From assembly GCF_030316885.1 (NCBI RefSeq), contig NZ_JASZYQ010000001.1, forward strand, positions 124,001 to 188,000: DNA of 64,000 bases. The letters run 5' to 3'. Of this stretch, positions 8,367 to 16,054 are shown piece after piece. Below the pieces are notes generated by a model that saw only the letters and a program-made list of their open reading frames with translations, did not search any database and was not told the origin of the DNA. The DNA is from Variovorax jilinensis. Lineage in GTDB: Bacteria; Pseudomonadota; Gammaproteobacteria; Burkholderiales; Burkholderiaceae_C. The stretch's first letter is position 1. Each line of letters opens with the position of its first letter. Made by a program: the position numbers and the translations under genes.

Positions 8367-9143
8367 TCAGGGCAGCGTTGCGCGCAGCAGGTCCTTGAGA
8401 CCCCGGATGCCGAGCCGGCGAAAGGCCCGGTATTGGTGCGTGCGCACCGTCGTGAGCTCGATGCCGAGCGCGCGCGCCGCTTCCTTGGCGGTCTTGCCGG
8501 CCAGCAGGTGGCCGATCACCTCGCGCTCGCGCAGGCTCAGGCCGAGCAGGCGCGAGGCCAGCGCAGGCCCTGCGGCCTCGCGCGCTGCCATGGCGCTGCG
8601 GCCATGGGCGGCGGTGGCATCGGCCAGCAGCGCCGCGTGGGCCTCGAGCAGCGCGAACTCCGCGGCATCGAATTCCGGCTGCGCCAGGCTGCGGTAGAAG
8701 CTCACGGCCGAGCGCTGCCCGGTCGGCAGCAGCTGCAGCACAGAGCAGCGCTCCCGGATGCCGACGTCCTCGTAGCAGGCGGCGCGATAGCTGGGCTCCG
8801 CCACCTCGTCGGCACGGTGGTGGCCGAGCCAGAGCTGTTCGCGCCTGGGCAGCTTGCGGCCGGCCAGCCAGGCCATGTGCGGATCAAAGCGGTCGAAGCG
8901 CTCGGCCACGTAGCGCTCGGCGGTGCGTTCGGCCGTGTGGCCGTAGGCGCTGGCGGCCGAGATGGTGCCGATGCGGCCGTTCGCGCTGGCTGCGAAGACG
9001 GTGCAGAAGGTCACGGGCAGCACCTGCTGCACCGCGCCCAGGATGCTTGCGGCCAGGTGCGGCGTGCCGATGCCGGCCATGACGCTGGCGACCACCGGCC
9101 CGGCCAGGCTTCGGCCGGTCTCTCGCACGGGCCAGCGCTTCAT
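8367..9143 (-). CDS. LuxR-type (GerE HTH) transcriptional regulator
   Basis: A 258-residue regulator. The C-terminal 57 residues (about 202-258) form a GerE-type helix-turn-helix: LSLREREVIGHLLAGKTAKE then ALGIELTTVRTHQYRAFRRL. The N-terminal part is not an obvious receiver or autoinducer domain and may sense a small molecule. ATG9143 is chosen because longer starts would put the coding region across the palindrome at 9164-9181 and into the divergent gene. Head-to-head with the FAD hydroxylase, it probably controls that gene and itself. It converges with the hydrolase gene across 9 bases. Confidence 0.85.
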   Translation of the reverse strand: MKRWPVRETGRSLAGPVVASVMAGIGTPHLAASILGAVQQVLPVTFCTVFAASANGRIGTISAASAYGHTAERTAERYVAERFDRFDPHMAWLAGRKLPRREQLWLGHHRADEVAEPSYRAACYEDVGIRERCSVLQLLPTGQRSAVSFYRSLAQPEFDAAEFALLEAHAALLADATAAHGRSAMAAREAAGPALASRLLGLSLREREVIGHLLAGKTAKEAARALGIELTTVRTHQYRAFRRLGIRGLKDLLRATLP

Positions 9144-9163
9144 GGAGATGCTCGGGTAAACAC

Positions 9164-9181
9164 GTCGTACGAAGTTACGAC
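9164..9181. promoter_or_regulatory. 18-bp palindrome, candidate operator for the LuxR-type regulator
   Basis: Perfect 6-bp arms GTCGTA and TACGAC separated by CGAAGT, centred in the 73-base gap between the divergent regulator and hydroxylase starts. Size and symmetry suit binding by a GerE-type dimer. Function is inferred from position. Confidence 0.6.
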
Positions 9182-9216
9182 ATCGGCGCGACCGGTGCAT
9201 CCGGACAATCCCCTTC

Positions 9217-10998
9217 ATGAACAACGCCGCAGTGCTTCCAACACCCGCCGCCCGTGCCGGCGATGCCGCCGGCGGGCCGCTGCCGCCGCCGCGCGACGAG
9301 GCGAGCCTGCCGCCATCGGTGGGCGGCTTCCACTACACGCGCTTCGCGCCCGCTCTGCCGCCGCTCGCGCAAGGCGTCGAGCCCGGACGCCATGCGGTCG
9401 TGATCGCGGGCGGCGGGCCGGTCGGCATGTCGCTGGCGCTCGGCCTGGCGAACCACGGCGTGCCGAGCGTGGTGCTCGAGGCCGACGACACGGTCTGCGT
9501 CGGCAGCCGCGCGGCCTGCATCTCGCGCCGCAGCCTCGAGATCATCGAGCGTCTGGGCGCGCTGCCGGCCTTCCTGGCCAAGGGCCTGCCGTGGAGCGGG
9601 GGCCGCAGCTTCTACAAGACCGAGGAGGTGTTCCGCTTCGAGATGCCGCACGACGATCGCCAGAAGCTGCCGCCGATGATCAACCTCGAGCAGTACTACA
9701 TCGAGCAGTACCTGCTCGACGAGATCGATCGCCGCAACGCCGCCTCGCCGGGCCTGATCGATCTGCGCTGGGGCACCGAGCTGACCGGCTTCGAGGACGA
9801 GGCCGACGGCCTGCTGCTCGACGCACGCAATGCCGAGGGCAGCTACCGACTGCGCGCGGGCTGGCTTGCGGCCTGCGACGGCGGCCAGAGCTTCGTGCGC
9901 CGCGCGCTCGGCCTCGAACTGGTAGGCACCGGCTACGAAGGCCGCTACGTGATCATCGACATCGAGCTGCACAGCAGCCACCCGACCGAGCGCCGGGCCT
10001 GGTTCGATCCGCCCTGGAACCCGGGCTCGACCGTGCTCATGCACCGCCAGCCCGACGACATCTGGCGCATCGACTACCAGCTGCGGGCCGGCCAGAGCAC
10101 CGAGGAGGCGCTGCAGCCCGCCGCGGTGCGCGAGTTCGTGCAGCGCCATCTCGACGCCATCGGCGAGGGCCACCTGCCGTGGCACACGGTCTGGACCTCG
10201 GTCTACCGCGCCGGTGCGATGACGCTCGAAAGCTATCGGCACGGCCGCGTGATGTTCGCCGGCAATGCCGCGCATGCGATGCCGATCTTCGGCGTGCGCG
10301 GCCTCAACTCGGGCTTCGACGATGCCGACAACCTGGCCTGGAAGCTGGCGCTGGTGGCGCGCGGCGTCGCGGACGCGTCGCTGCTCGACAGCTATTCGCA
10401 GGAGCGGGTCTCGGCCTTCCACATCAACGCGGAGAACGCGATGCGCAGCACCGAGTTCATGTCGCCGCCCTCGCGCGGCTTCGACCTGCTGCGCGAGGCG
10501 GCACTGTCGCTGGCCGGCGCCCACCGCGGCATCGCCAACCTGATCAATCCGCGCCAGACGCAGGCGGTCGGGTACGCCGGTTCGGCGCTCTCGAGCCCGG
10601 GCGACGCGCTCGATGCGGGTCCGCTGCCGGGCGAGGTCATGGCCGAGCAGCCGCTGGCCTCCGGCCTGCATCTCACGGACCGTCTCGGGCCGGCCTTCAC
10701 GGTGCTGGTGCTCAACATGCCCGAGGCCGATGCGGCGCTGGCCGACGAGGTGGCGGCCGCGCAGGCCGGGCCGCTGCCGGTCGCGCTGTGCGAGCTGCTG
10801 CCCGGCGAGGCCGCGCCCGAGGTGTTCGCGGCGCTCGGCGCCGCGCAGGGCGCGGTCTACCTGCTGCGTCCCGACGGCCACGTGGCGGCGCGCTGGCGCC
10901 GCCTCGAGGCCGGCCTGCTGCAGCAGGCGCTGGGCCGGGCCTCGGCCATTCCATGCCCGCATGCCGCCGCGGCGCGCCGCAAGGAGGTGTCGCCATGA
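9217..10998 (+). CDS. FAD-dependent aromatic hydroxylase (PHBH/MhpA-like)
   Basis: A 593-residue class A flavoprotein monooxygenase. It has an unusual N-terminal extension of about 55 residues before the Rossmann start VVIAGGGPVGMSLA (GGGPVG at 65-70). An ACDGGQSFVRRALG segment corresponds to the DG motif. The second FAD motif is FAGNAAHAMPIFGVRGLNSG at about 347-366, where the usual GD is GN (Gly349-Asn350), followed by DDADNLAWKLA. The C-terminal 100 residues resemble the thioredoxin-like tail of phenol-hydroxylase relatives. It should insert oxygen ortho or para to an aromatic hydroxyl using NAD(P)H. The stop overlaps the next start in ATGA. Confidence 0.85.
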   Translation: MNNAAVLPTPAARAGDAAGGPLPPPRDEASLPPSVGGFHYTRFAPALPPLAQGVEPGRHAVVIAGGGPVGMSLALGLANHGVPSVVLEADDTVCVGSRAACISRRSLEIIERLGALPAFLAKGLPWSGGRSFYKTEEVFRFEMPHDDRQKLPPMINLEQYYIEQYLLDEIDRRNAASPGLIDLRWGTELTGFEDEADGLLLDARNAEGSYRLRAGWLAACDGGQSFVRRALGLELVGTGYEGRYVIIDIELHSSHPTERRAWFDPPWNPGSTVLMHRQPDDIWRIDYQLRAGQSTEEALQPAAVREFVQRHLDAIGEGHLPWHTVWTSVYRAGAMTLESYRHGRVMFAGNAAHAMPIFGVRGLNSGFDDADNLAWKLALVARGVADASLLDSYSQERVSAFHINAENAMRSTEFMSPPSRGFDLLREAALSLAGAHRGIANLINPRQTQAVGYAGSALSSPGDALDAGPLPGEVMAEQPLASGLHLTDRLGPAFTVLVLNMPEADAALADEVAAAQAGPLPVALCELLPGEAAPEVFAALGAAQGAVYLLRPDGHVAARWRRLEAGLLQQALGRASAIPCPHAAAARRKEVSP

Positions 10999-11198
10999 GC
11001 GCCCTGGCCCCGGAGGCGCGCGACCGCCTCTATGCCGAATGCGCGCGTGCGATCAGCGAAGCCGGCGGTTCGCGCGAGTCGCTCTTCCTCGCGCGGCTGG
11101 CCCTGCTGCTGTTCGAGCAGGTCGGCGACGAGGCGCGCTGCCGGAGCGCGATCGCGCAGGCCCTGGATGGCTTGCCGCAGCCTTCGCTGTCAGCTTGA
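10995..11198 (+). CDS. Small DUF2783-like protein coupled to the hydroxylase
   Basis: A 67-residue protein whose ATG overlaps the hydroxylase stop (ATGA) with AAGGAGGT just upstream, so it is translationally coupled. The pattern DRLYAECARAI ... FLARLALLLFEQVGDEARCR matches the small DUF2783 proteins often found beside FAD monooxygenases. It is mostly helical and has no signal peptide. It may be an accessory or stabilising partner of the hydroxylase; that role is inferred from context. Confidence 0.7.
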   Translation: MSALAPEARDRLYAECARAISEAGGSRESLFLARLALLLFEQVGDEARCRSAIAQALDGLPQPSLSA

Positions 11199-11241
11199 AG
11201 CCTTACATTTCTAGTACTCAAGAAAACAGGAGACTTTCCAG

Positions 11242-12222
11242 ATGGACCGCAGAACCCTGCTCACCCGACTCGCTGCTGCCGCCGCGGCTGCCGGCGTCGC
11301 GCCGTGGGCCCAGGCCCAGGGCGCCTTTCCCGACCAGATCATCAAGTGGGTCGTGCCCTACCCCGCAGGTGGCGGCACCGACGTGATCGCGCGCACGCTG
11401 GCCGAAGCCATGCGCGTGACGCTGGGCCAGCAGATCGTGATCGACAACCGACCGGGCGCCTCGACCAACATCGGCGCCGAGCTGGTGGCGCGCGCCAAGC
11501 CCGACGGCTACACCATCATGTCGGCCGACAACGCGCTGCTGGCATTCAACGAATTCCTCTTCGGCAAGCTGCCCTTCAATCCCGAAAAGGACTTCACCTA
11601 CATCGGCGCGATCGGCAAGTTCCCGCTCGCGCTCGTGGTGCACCCGGATTTCCCGGCGCAGGACTTCAAGGCCTTCCTGGCCTACGTGAAGGCCAATCCG
11701 GGCAAGGTCAACTACGCCTCGCCGGGCAACGGCTCGCCGCACCATCTCGCGATGGAGATGTTCAAGAACCGCACCGGCACCTTCATCACGCACATCCCCT
11801 ACCGGGGCGCCGCACCCGCGATGAACGACGTGATGGCCGGCCAGGTGCCCGCGATGTTCCTGGACCTGGCCTCGGGCCTGCCGATCATGCAGGGCAAGAA
11901 GGTGCGGGTGCTGGCCATCGGTTCGGCCACGCGGTCGAAGCTGCTGCCCGATGTGCCGACCCTGGCCGAGGTGGGCGTGGCGAACACCGAGGTCTTCGCG
12001 TTCCAGGGCCTGGTGGGACCGGCCGGCATTCCGGCCCCGGTGGTCAACCGGCTCAACACCGACCTCAATCGCGCCTTCACGGTGCCCGCGGTGCAGAAGC
12101 GCTTCAGCGACTTCGGCATGGAGGCGATGCCCGGCTCGCCGCAGCAGTTCGCGGCACTGGCGCGCGCCGAGGCGCTGCGCTGGGGCCCGATCATCAAGGC
12201 CGCCGGCATCAAGCTGGACTAG
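11242..12222 (+). CDS. Bug-family extracytoplasmic solute receptor
   Basis: A 326-residue periplasmic binding protein of the TctC/Bug family with a signal peptide that starts MDRRTLLTRLAAAAAAAG and cleaves near AQAQG, possibly by Tat given the Arg pair. Typical motifs: VVPYPAGGGTDVIARTLAE, VIDNRPGASTNIGAELVA, HIPYRGAAPAMNDVMAGQV, and a C-terminal APVVNRLN segment. These receptors bind carboxylated solutes for tripartite tricarboxylate transporters, but no TctA/TctB membrane genes are near. It follows the hydroxylase and DUF2783-like genes by 43 bases, so an aromatic acid ligand is plausible. Confidence 0.88.
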   Translation: MDRRTLLTRLAAAAAAAGVAPWAQAQGAFPDQIIKWVVPYPAGGGTDVIARTLAEAMRVTLGQQIVIDNRPGASTNIGAELVARAKPDGYTIMSADNALLAFNEFLFGKLPFNPEKDFTYIGAIGKFPLALVVHPDFPAQDFKAFLAYVKANPGKVNYASPGNGSPHHLAMEMFKNRTGTFITHIPYRGAAPAMNDVMAGQVPAMFLDLASGLPIMQGKKVRVLAIGSATRSKLLPDVPTLAEVGVANTEVFAFQGLVGPAGIPAPVVNRLNTDLNRAFTVPAVQKRFSDFGMEAMPGSPQQFAALARAEALRWGPIIKAAGIKLD

Positions 12223-12254
12223 GCCTGTGAGCAGGCCCGAGGCGCCGGCGCGAC

Positions 12255-13448
12255 TCAGGGCCGTGCGAAGGTCTTGCGCGAGCCGTCGGCGAACACTTCG
12301 TCGTCGCGCTCGGGCTTGCCATCGGGGTCCCAGCTGCGCTCGCGCGTGACGCGGCCGCGGTCGTCGTGGACCGACTCGGCGATCAGCATGCCGGTGATCG
12401 TGAAGCGCTGGTGGGTGCCGACCGGCAGCTGGCTGAAGCGATCGATGGCGAGGTAGCGGCCGATGGCGGCGCGCTGGCCGTTGTCGTAGAACTCGACCAC
12501 CTCGATCAGGCGTCCGTTGCCGTTCACGCCGCGCACCGACTTGCTGCGCGGCTGCCCGTTCTGATAGAAGCTCTCGTCGCTGACCGGCTCGCCGGCCGCG
12601 TTCCAGCGCTGGTCGCGCAGCAGCGTGCCGCGCTCGGAGAATTCGAGTTCGCGCTGGCGCACGGTGCCGCGTTCGCCGACCACCGAGATCACCTCGCGGC
12701 GCTTGACGCCTTCCGAGGAAAAGCGCCGCTCGGTGCGCTGGTTGCCGACGATCTCGTCGAGCGCCGCAGGCTTGCCGTTGTCGTAGAAATCCTCGCTGCG
12801 CACGCGCTTGCCGGCCACGTAGGAGAGGCGTGCGCGCAGGATGCCCTTGCCGTCGTACAGCTCGACCTTCGATGGCCCGTTGCCGAAGCCGCAGAGCTGG
12901 GCGTCGTCGGCCAGCGGTGCCAGCATCGGCCGGTCGCCGCAGCGCAGCGCCGACAGCTGGCCGCGCTCGGTGAATTCGACCGAGGCCCGCTCGCCCGATG
13001 CATTGGCGAAGAAGGTCGCGCGCCGCAGCGCGCCGTTCGGGTGGAAGCTGCGCGCCATCCCGACCTCGCGGCCGTCCTCGTACGTGGCATCGCGCAGCAC
13101 CTGGCCGGTGGGCGAGAACTCGCGTGCGCGGCCCTCCATGTTGCCGCTGGCGTTGAGGGTGTGCTCCTTGACGAGCTTGTCGTTCTCGTAGACGCGCACC
13201 GGCCCGGCGAAGACGCCGCCCTGTACCTGCTGCTCGCGCACCAGCAGGCCGCTGTCGCGGTCCTTGCAGCGCATGAGGCCGGTCTTGCCGGCGGTGCTGG
13301 CGGCATTGGCGGGATTCACGGCCTGGCCGTTGAGCTCGCAGTCTTCGGCCGCCTGCGCGCTGCTGCACGCGAGCGCCAGCGCGGCGACCGCCGCCAGCGC
13401 GAGGCGCGGGCGCGTCGACGGGCGGACGACGGCGGCGGCGAGGTTCAT
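12255..13448 (-). CDS. Exported YwqK/MORN-variant repeat protein
   Basis: A 397-residue protein with a signal peptide (cleavage near AQAAED at about 33) and a series of MORN-variant repeats of the form x-FYDNGKP / SFHPNGALR / EFYDNGQRAA, spread through the mature region. Such repeats form an elongated beta sheet; the group includes YwqK-type proteins sometimes labelled antitoxins, but a secreted copy with a Cys-containing N-terminal section argues for an envelope role. Its start overlaps the VOC gene stop by 4 bases (ATGA), so the two are co-translated. Confidence 0.75.
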   Translation of the reverse strand: MNLAAAVVRPSTRPRLALAAVAALALACSSAQAAEDCELNGQAVNPANAASTAGKTGLMRCKDRDSGLLVREQQVQGGVFAGPVRVYENDKLVKEHTLNASGNMEGRAREFSPTGQVLRDATYEDGREVGMARSFHPNGALRRATFFANASGERASVEFTERGQLSALRCGDRPMLAPLADDAQLCGFGNGPSKVELYDGKGILRARLSYVAGKRVRSEDFYDNGKPAALDEIVGNQRTERRFSSEGVKRREVISVVGERGTVRQRELEFSERGTLLRDQRWNAAGEPVSDESFYQNGQPRSKSVRGVNGNGRLIEVVEFYDNGQRAAIGRYLAIDRFSQLPVGTHQRFTITGMLIAESVHDDRGRVTRERSWDPDGKPERDDEVFADGSRKTFARP

Positions 13449-13855
13449 GCGTCGTAGACGGTCGCGAGCGAACGGAAGCCCTTGGCCTCGATCGGGTTGC
13501 CGAAGGGGTCGCAGAAGAACATCGTCCATTGCTCGCCCGGCAGGCCCTCGAAGCGCAGCTGCGGCTTGAGCACGAACTCGGTGCCGCCGGCCTCGAGGCG
13601 CGCGGCCAGTTGCTGCCAGGCCGGCAGCTCGAGCACGATGCCGAAATGCGGCATCGGGACCATGACGTCGCCGACCCGGCCCGTGCGCGTGGTCGCAAAG
13701 GGTTCGCCGAGGTGCAGCGAGATCTGGTGGCCGAAGAAATCGAAGTCGACCCAGGTGTCGGTGCTGCGTCCTTCGGTGCAGCCGAGCAGGCCGCCGTAGA
13801 AGCGGCGGGCCTCGGTCAGGTCGCGGACATGAAAGGCGAGATGGAAGATGGACAT
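13445..13855 (-). CDS. VOC-family (glyoxalase/dioxygenase-fold) protein
   Basis: A 136-residue single VOC domain. It opens FHLAFHVRDLTEARRFYGGL and ends FFCDPFGNPIEAKGF, giving the beta-alpha-beta-beta-beta modules with His and Glu metal ligands expected at the first strand and in NPIEAKG. Family members are metal enzymes (lyases, isomerases, dioxygenases) or resistance proteins. The reaction cannot be assigned. It is the first gene of a two-gene unit with the YwqK-like gene and is divergent from phaM. Confidence 0.8.
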   Translation of the reverse strand: MSIFHLAFHVRDLTEARRFYGGLLGCTEGRSTDTWVDFDFFGHQISLHLGEPFATTRTGRVGDVMVPMPHFGIVLELPAWQQLAARLEAGGTEFVLKPQLRFEGLPGEQWTMFFCDPFGNPIEAKGFRSLATVYDA

Positions 13856-13867
13856 GTGACTTTCTGT

Positions 13868-13892
13868 GTCTGTACGACCATTGTCCACAGAC
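13868..13892. promoter_or_regulatory. Inverted repeat in the VOC/phaM divergent gap
   Basis: GTCTGT and ACAGAC arms are separated by 13 bases within the 134-base gap between divergent starts. Six-base arms can occur by chance, so this is only a candidate site. Confidence 0.25.
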
Positions 13893-13989
13893 CGGGCCCT
13901 GCTGGCGAGCCCCCCGGACGAGCGGCAAAGGGCCATTGCGCCCATGCTTGGAGTAAGCTGCCCGCACAAGAATCACACCGGAGCACCCC

Positions 13990-14745
13990 ATGAGCGACGC
14001 CACCCAGCCATTCGCCTTCAGCCAGTTCGTTCCGGGCTTCGACTTCCTCCAGAACCTGGCTGGCGCCAGCGCCACGCCGAGCGCCGTGCCGGGGCTGCCG
14101 AGCCTGTCGAGCTGGGTGGCACCGACGCTCAGCGTCGAGGAGGTCGACAAGCGCATCCAGGAACTCAAGACCGTGCAGTACTGGCTCGAGCAGAACGGCC
14201 ATGCACTCAAGGCCACGATCCAGGCGCTCGAGGTGCAGAAGATGACGCTCTCGACGCTGCGGGGCATGAACGTCCGCATGGAAGACCTCACCAGCGCCTT
14301 CACGCGTGCCGCTGCCGCGCCGACCGCCGCGCCCGCGGCCCCGGCTGCCCCGGCACCCGCCTATCGCGCCGCGCCCGAGCCGCAGCCCGCCCCGGAGCCC
14401 GAACCGGACTCGGAGCCCGAGGTCGATGCCGGGCCCGAAGCCGAATCGGCCGACGCTTCGCCGCAGCGCGCCAAGGCTGGCGCGGCAGCCGCCGCGGACG
14501 GCCCCGGCGTGGTCGATCCGCTTCAATGGTGGGGCGCCCTGACACAGCAGTTCCAGCAGATCGCGAGCGCGGCACTGCAGGACGCGGCGCATCTGAAGGT
14601 GCCCGCGATGGCCCAGGCCTCCGCCGCTTCGTCGAAGGAGCCCGCGGCCCGCAAGGCGCCGGCGGCGAAGAAGAAAAAGGCCGGTTCCTCGAGCAGCGCT
14701 CCCGCGGCCCGGCGCGCCGCTCCCGCGCGCAAATCCACGCGCTGA
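13990..14745 (+). CDS. phaM: PhaM, polyhydroxyalkanoate granule regulatory protein
   Basis: A 251-residue protein. The N-terminal part starts with a phasin-like FAFSQFVPGFDFLQNL motif and a helical region containing VEEVDKRIQELKTVQYWLEQN, which in PhaM contacts PHA synthase. A long Pro/Ala/Glu linker (about 105-165) follows, then DPLQWWGALTQQFQQIA. The tail is Lys/Ala-rich with AAKKKK, like the histone-H1-like DNA-binding end of known PhaM. The family activates PhaC and links PHB granules to the nucleoid for even segregation. The FIST gene follows after 11 bases. Confidence 0.88.
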   Translation: MSDATQPFAFSQFVPGFDFLQNLAGASATPSAVPGLPSLSSWVAPTLSVEEVDKRIQELKTVQYWLEQNGHALKATIQALEVQKMTLSTLRGMNVRMEDLTSAFTRAAAAPTAAPAAPAAPAPAYRAAPEPQPAPEPEPDSEPEVDAGPEAESADASPQRAKAGAAAAADGPGVVDPLQWWGALTQQFQQIASAALQDAAHLKVPAMAQASAASSKEPAARKAPAAKKKKAGSSSSAPAARRAAPARKSTR

Positions 14746-14756
14746 AGGAACGGGCC

Positions 14757-16025
14757 ATGAAGCTGTTTCCCACCGGCCATGCCACGCATCCGCAGTGGCG
14801 CATGGCCGCCGGCCTGGTGCTGGCGCAACTGCGCGCCCAGATGGCGTTGCCCGACTACGCGCGCGGCCCCACGCTGGGCCTGCTCTACATCACCGACCAC
14901 TACGGCGAGGACGCGCAGGAGATCCTCGACCACCTGGGCGCCGAGCTGCCCGAGATCACCGACTGGACCGGCACCGTGGGCGTCGGCGTGGCCGCCAACA
15001 ACGCCGAGTACTTCGACGAGCCCGCGCTGAGCGTGATGCTGTGCGAGCTCCCGAGCGACCAGTACCGCGTGTTCTCGGGCGTGGCGCCGCTGGCCAGCTC
15101 CGAGATGAGCGGCTTCGCGGCCCATACCGCGCTCGTGCATGCCGATCCGCGCACGCCCGAGCTCGCAGAGCTGATCGCCGAGATGGCCGACCGCACTGAT
15201 ACCGGCTACCTGTTCGGCGGCCTGTCGTCGGGCCGGGTCGGCTCGCTGCAGTTCGCGATCGGCGGCAACGGCAACATCCGCGGCCACGGCGCGGTCGGCG
15301 GCGTCTTCTCGGGCGGGCTGTCGGGCGTGGTCTTCGGCGAGGGCGTGCGGCTGGTGTCCCGCGTCACGCAGGGCTGCCAGCCGGTGTCGCGCGAACGCGA
15401 GATCACGCGCGCCGACGGCAACCTGCTGCTCGAACTTGACGGCGAAGCTGCGCTCGACGTGCTGCTGGCCGACCTCGATGTCTCGCTCGACGCCCCCGAG
15501 CAGGCGATCGAGGCGGTGCGCGCCACCCTGGTCGGCCTGGTCGAGGCCGGCAGCGACGGTGTCCGGCGCACCGGCGACCTCGGCGCCGACGTGCGGGTGC
15601 GCCACATCATCGGGCTCGATCCGACGCGTCGCGGCGTGGCGATCGCCGACAACGCCGAGGCCGGCATGCGCATGAGCTTCTGCCGCCGCAACGCCCAGGC
15701 CGCGCGTGCCGACCTAATGCGGGTCTGCGCCGAGATCCGCGAGGAACTGGAGCCGCAGGAGCAGACCCTGGCCACCGCGCAAGCGGTCGCGGCCGGCGAG
15801 GCCGAGGCGGCGCCGCATCCGGCCCGACGCATCGCGGGCGCCATCTACGTGAGCTGCTCCGGCCGCGGCGGGCCGCATTTCGGCGCGCCGGGCGCCGAGC
15901 TGCAGATCGTGCGCCATGCGCTGGGCGACGTCCCGCTGGTCGGCTTCTTCGCCGCCGGCGAGATCGCCCGCCACCATCTCTACGGCTACACGGGCGTGCT
16001 GACGGTCTTCACCGAGGCCGACTGA
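14757..16025 (+). CDS. FIST-domain signal transduction protein
   Basis: A 422-residue soluble protein with FIST N-terminal (about 30-220) and FIST C-terminal (about 230-400) domains, sensory modules thought to bind small ligands such as amino acids. Visible cues are GTVGVGVAANNAEYFDEPAL, the Gly-rich GGVFSGGLSGVVFGEG, and a C-terminal FGAPGAELQIVRHALGDVPL then GFFAAGEIARHHLYGYTGV, the FIST_C signature. It has no output domain, so it would act through a partner. Its position 11 bases after phaM suggests co-expression and a possible link to carbon-storage status. Confidence 0.85.
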   Translation: MKLFPTGHATHPQWRMAAGLVLAQLRAQMALPDYARGPTLGLLYITDHYGEDAQEILDHLGAELPEITDWTGTVGVGVAANNAEYFDEPALSVMLCELPSDQYRVFSGVAPLASSEMSGFAAHTALVHADPRTPELAELIAEMADRTDTGYLFGGLSSGRVGSLQFAIGGNGNIRGHGAVGGVFSGGLSGVVFGEGVRLVSRVTQGCQPVSREREITRADGNLLLELDGEAALDVLLADLDVSLDAPEQAIEAVRATLVGLVEAGSDGVRRTGDLGADVRVRHIIGLDPTRRGVAIADNAEAGMRMSFCRRNAQAARADLMRVCAEIREELEPQEQTLATAQAVAAGEAEAAPHPARRIAGAIYVSCSGRGGPHFGAPGAELQIVRHALGDVPLVGFFAAGEIARHHLYGYTGVLTVFTEAD

Positions 16026-16054
16026 GCCGCGCCGATGCCGTGAGCCGCCGCCTG

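Noticed and set aside
12255..13855. YwqK-like and VOC genes as a toxin-antitoxin pair
   Set aside because: The YwqK-like protein has a signal peptide and repeats along its whole length, and the VOC protein has no toxin features; the overlap shows only co-translation.
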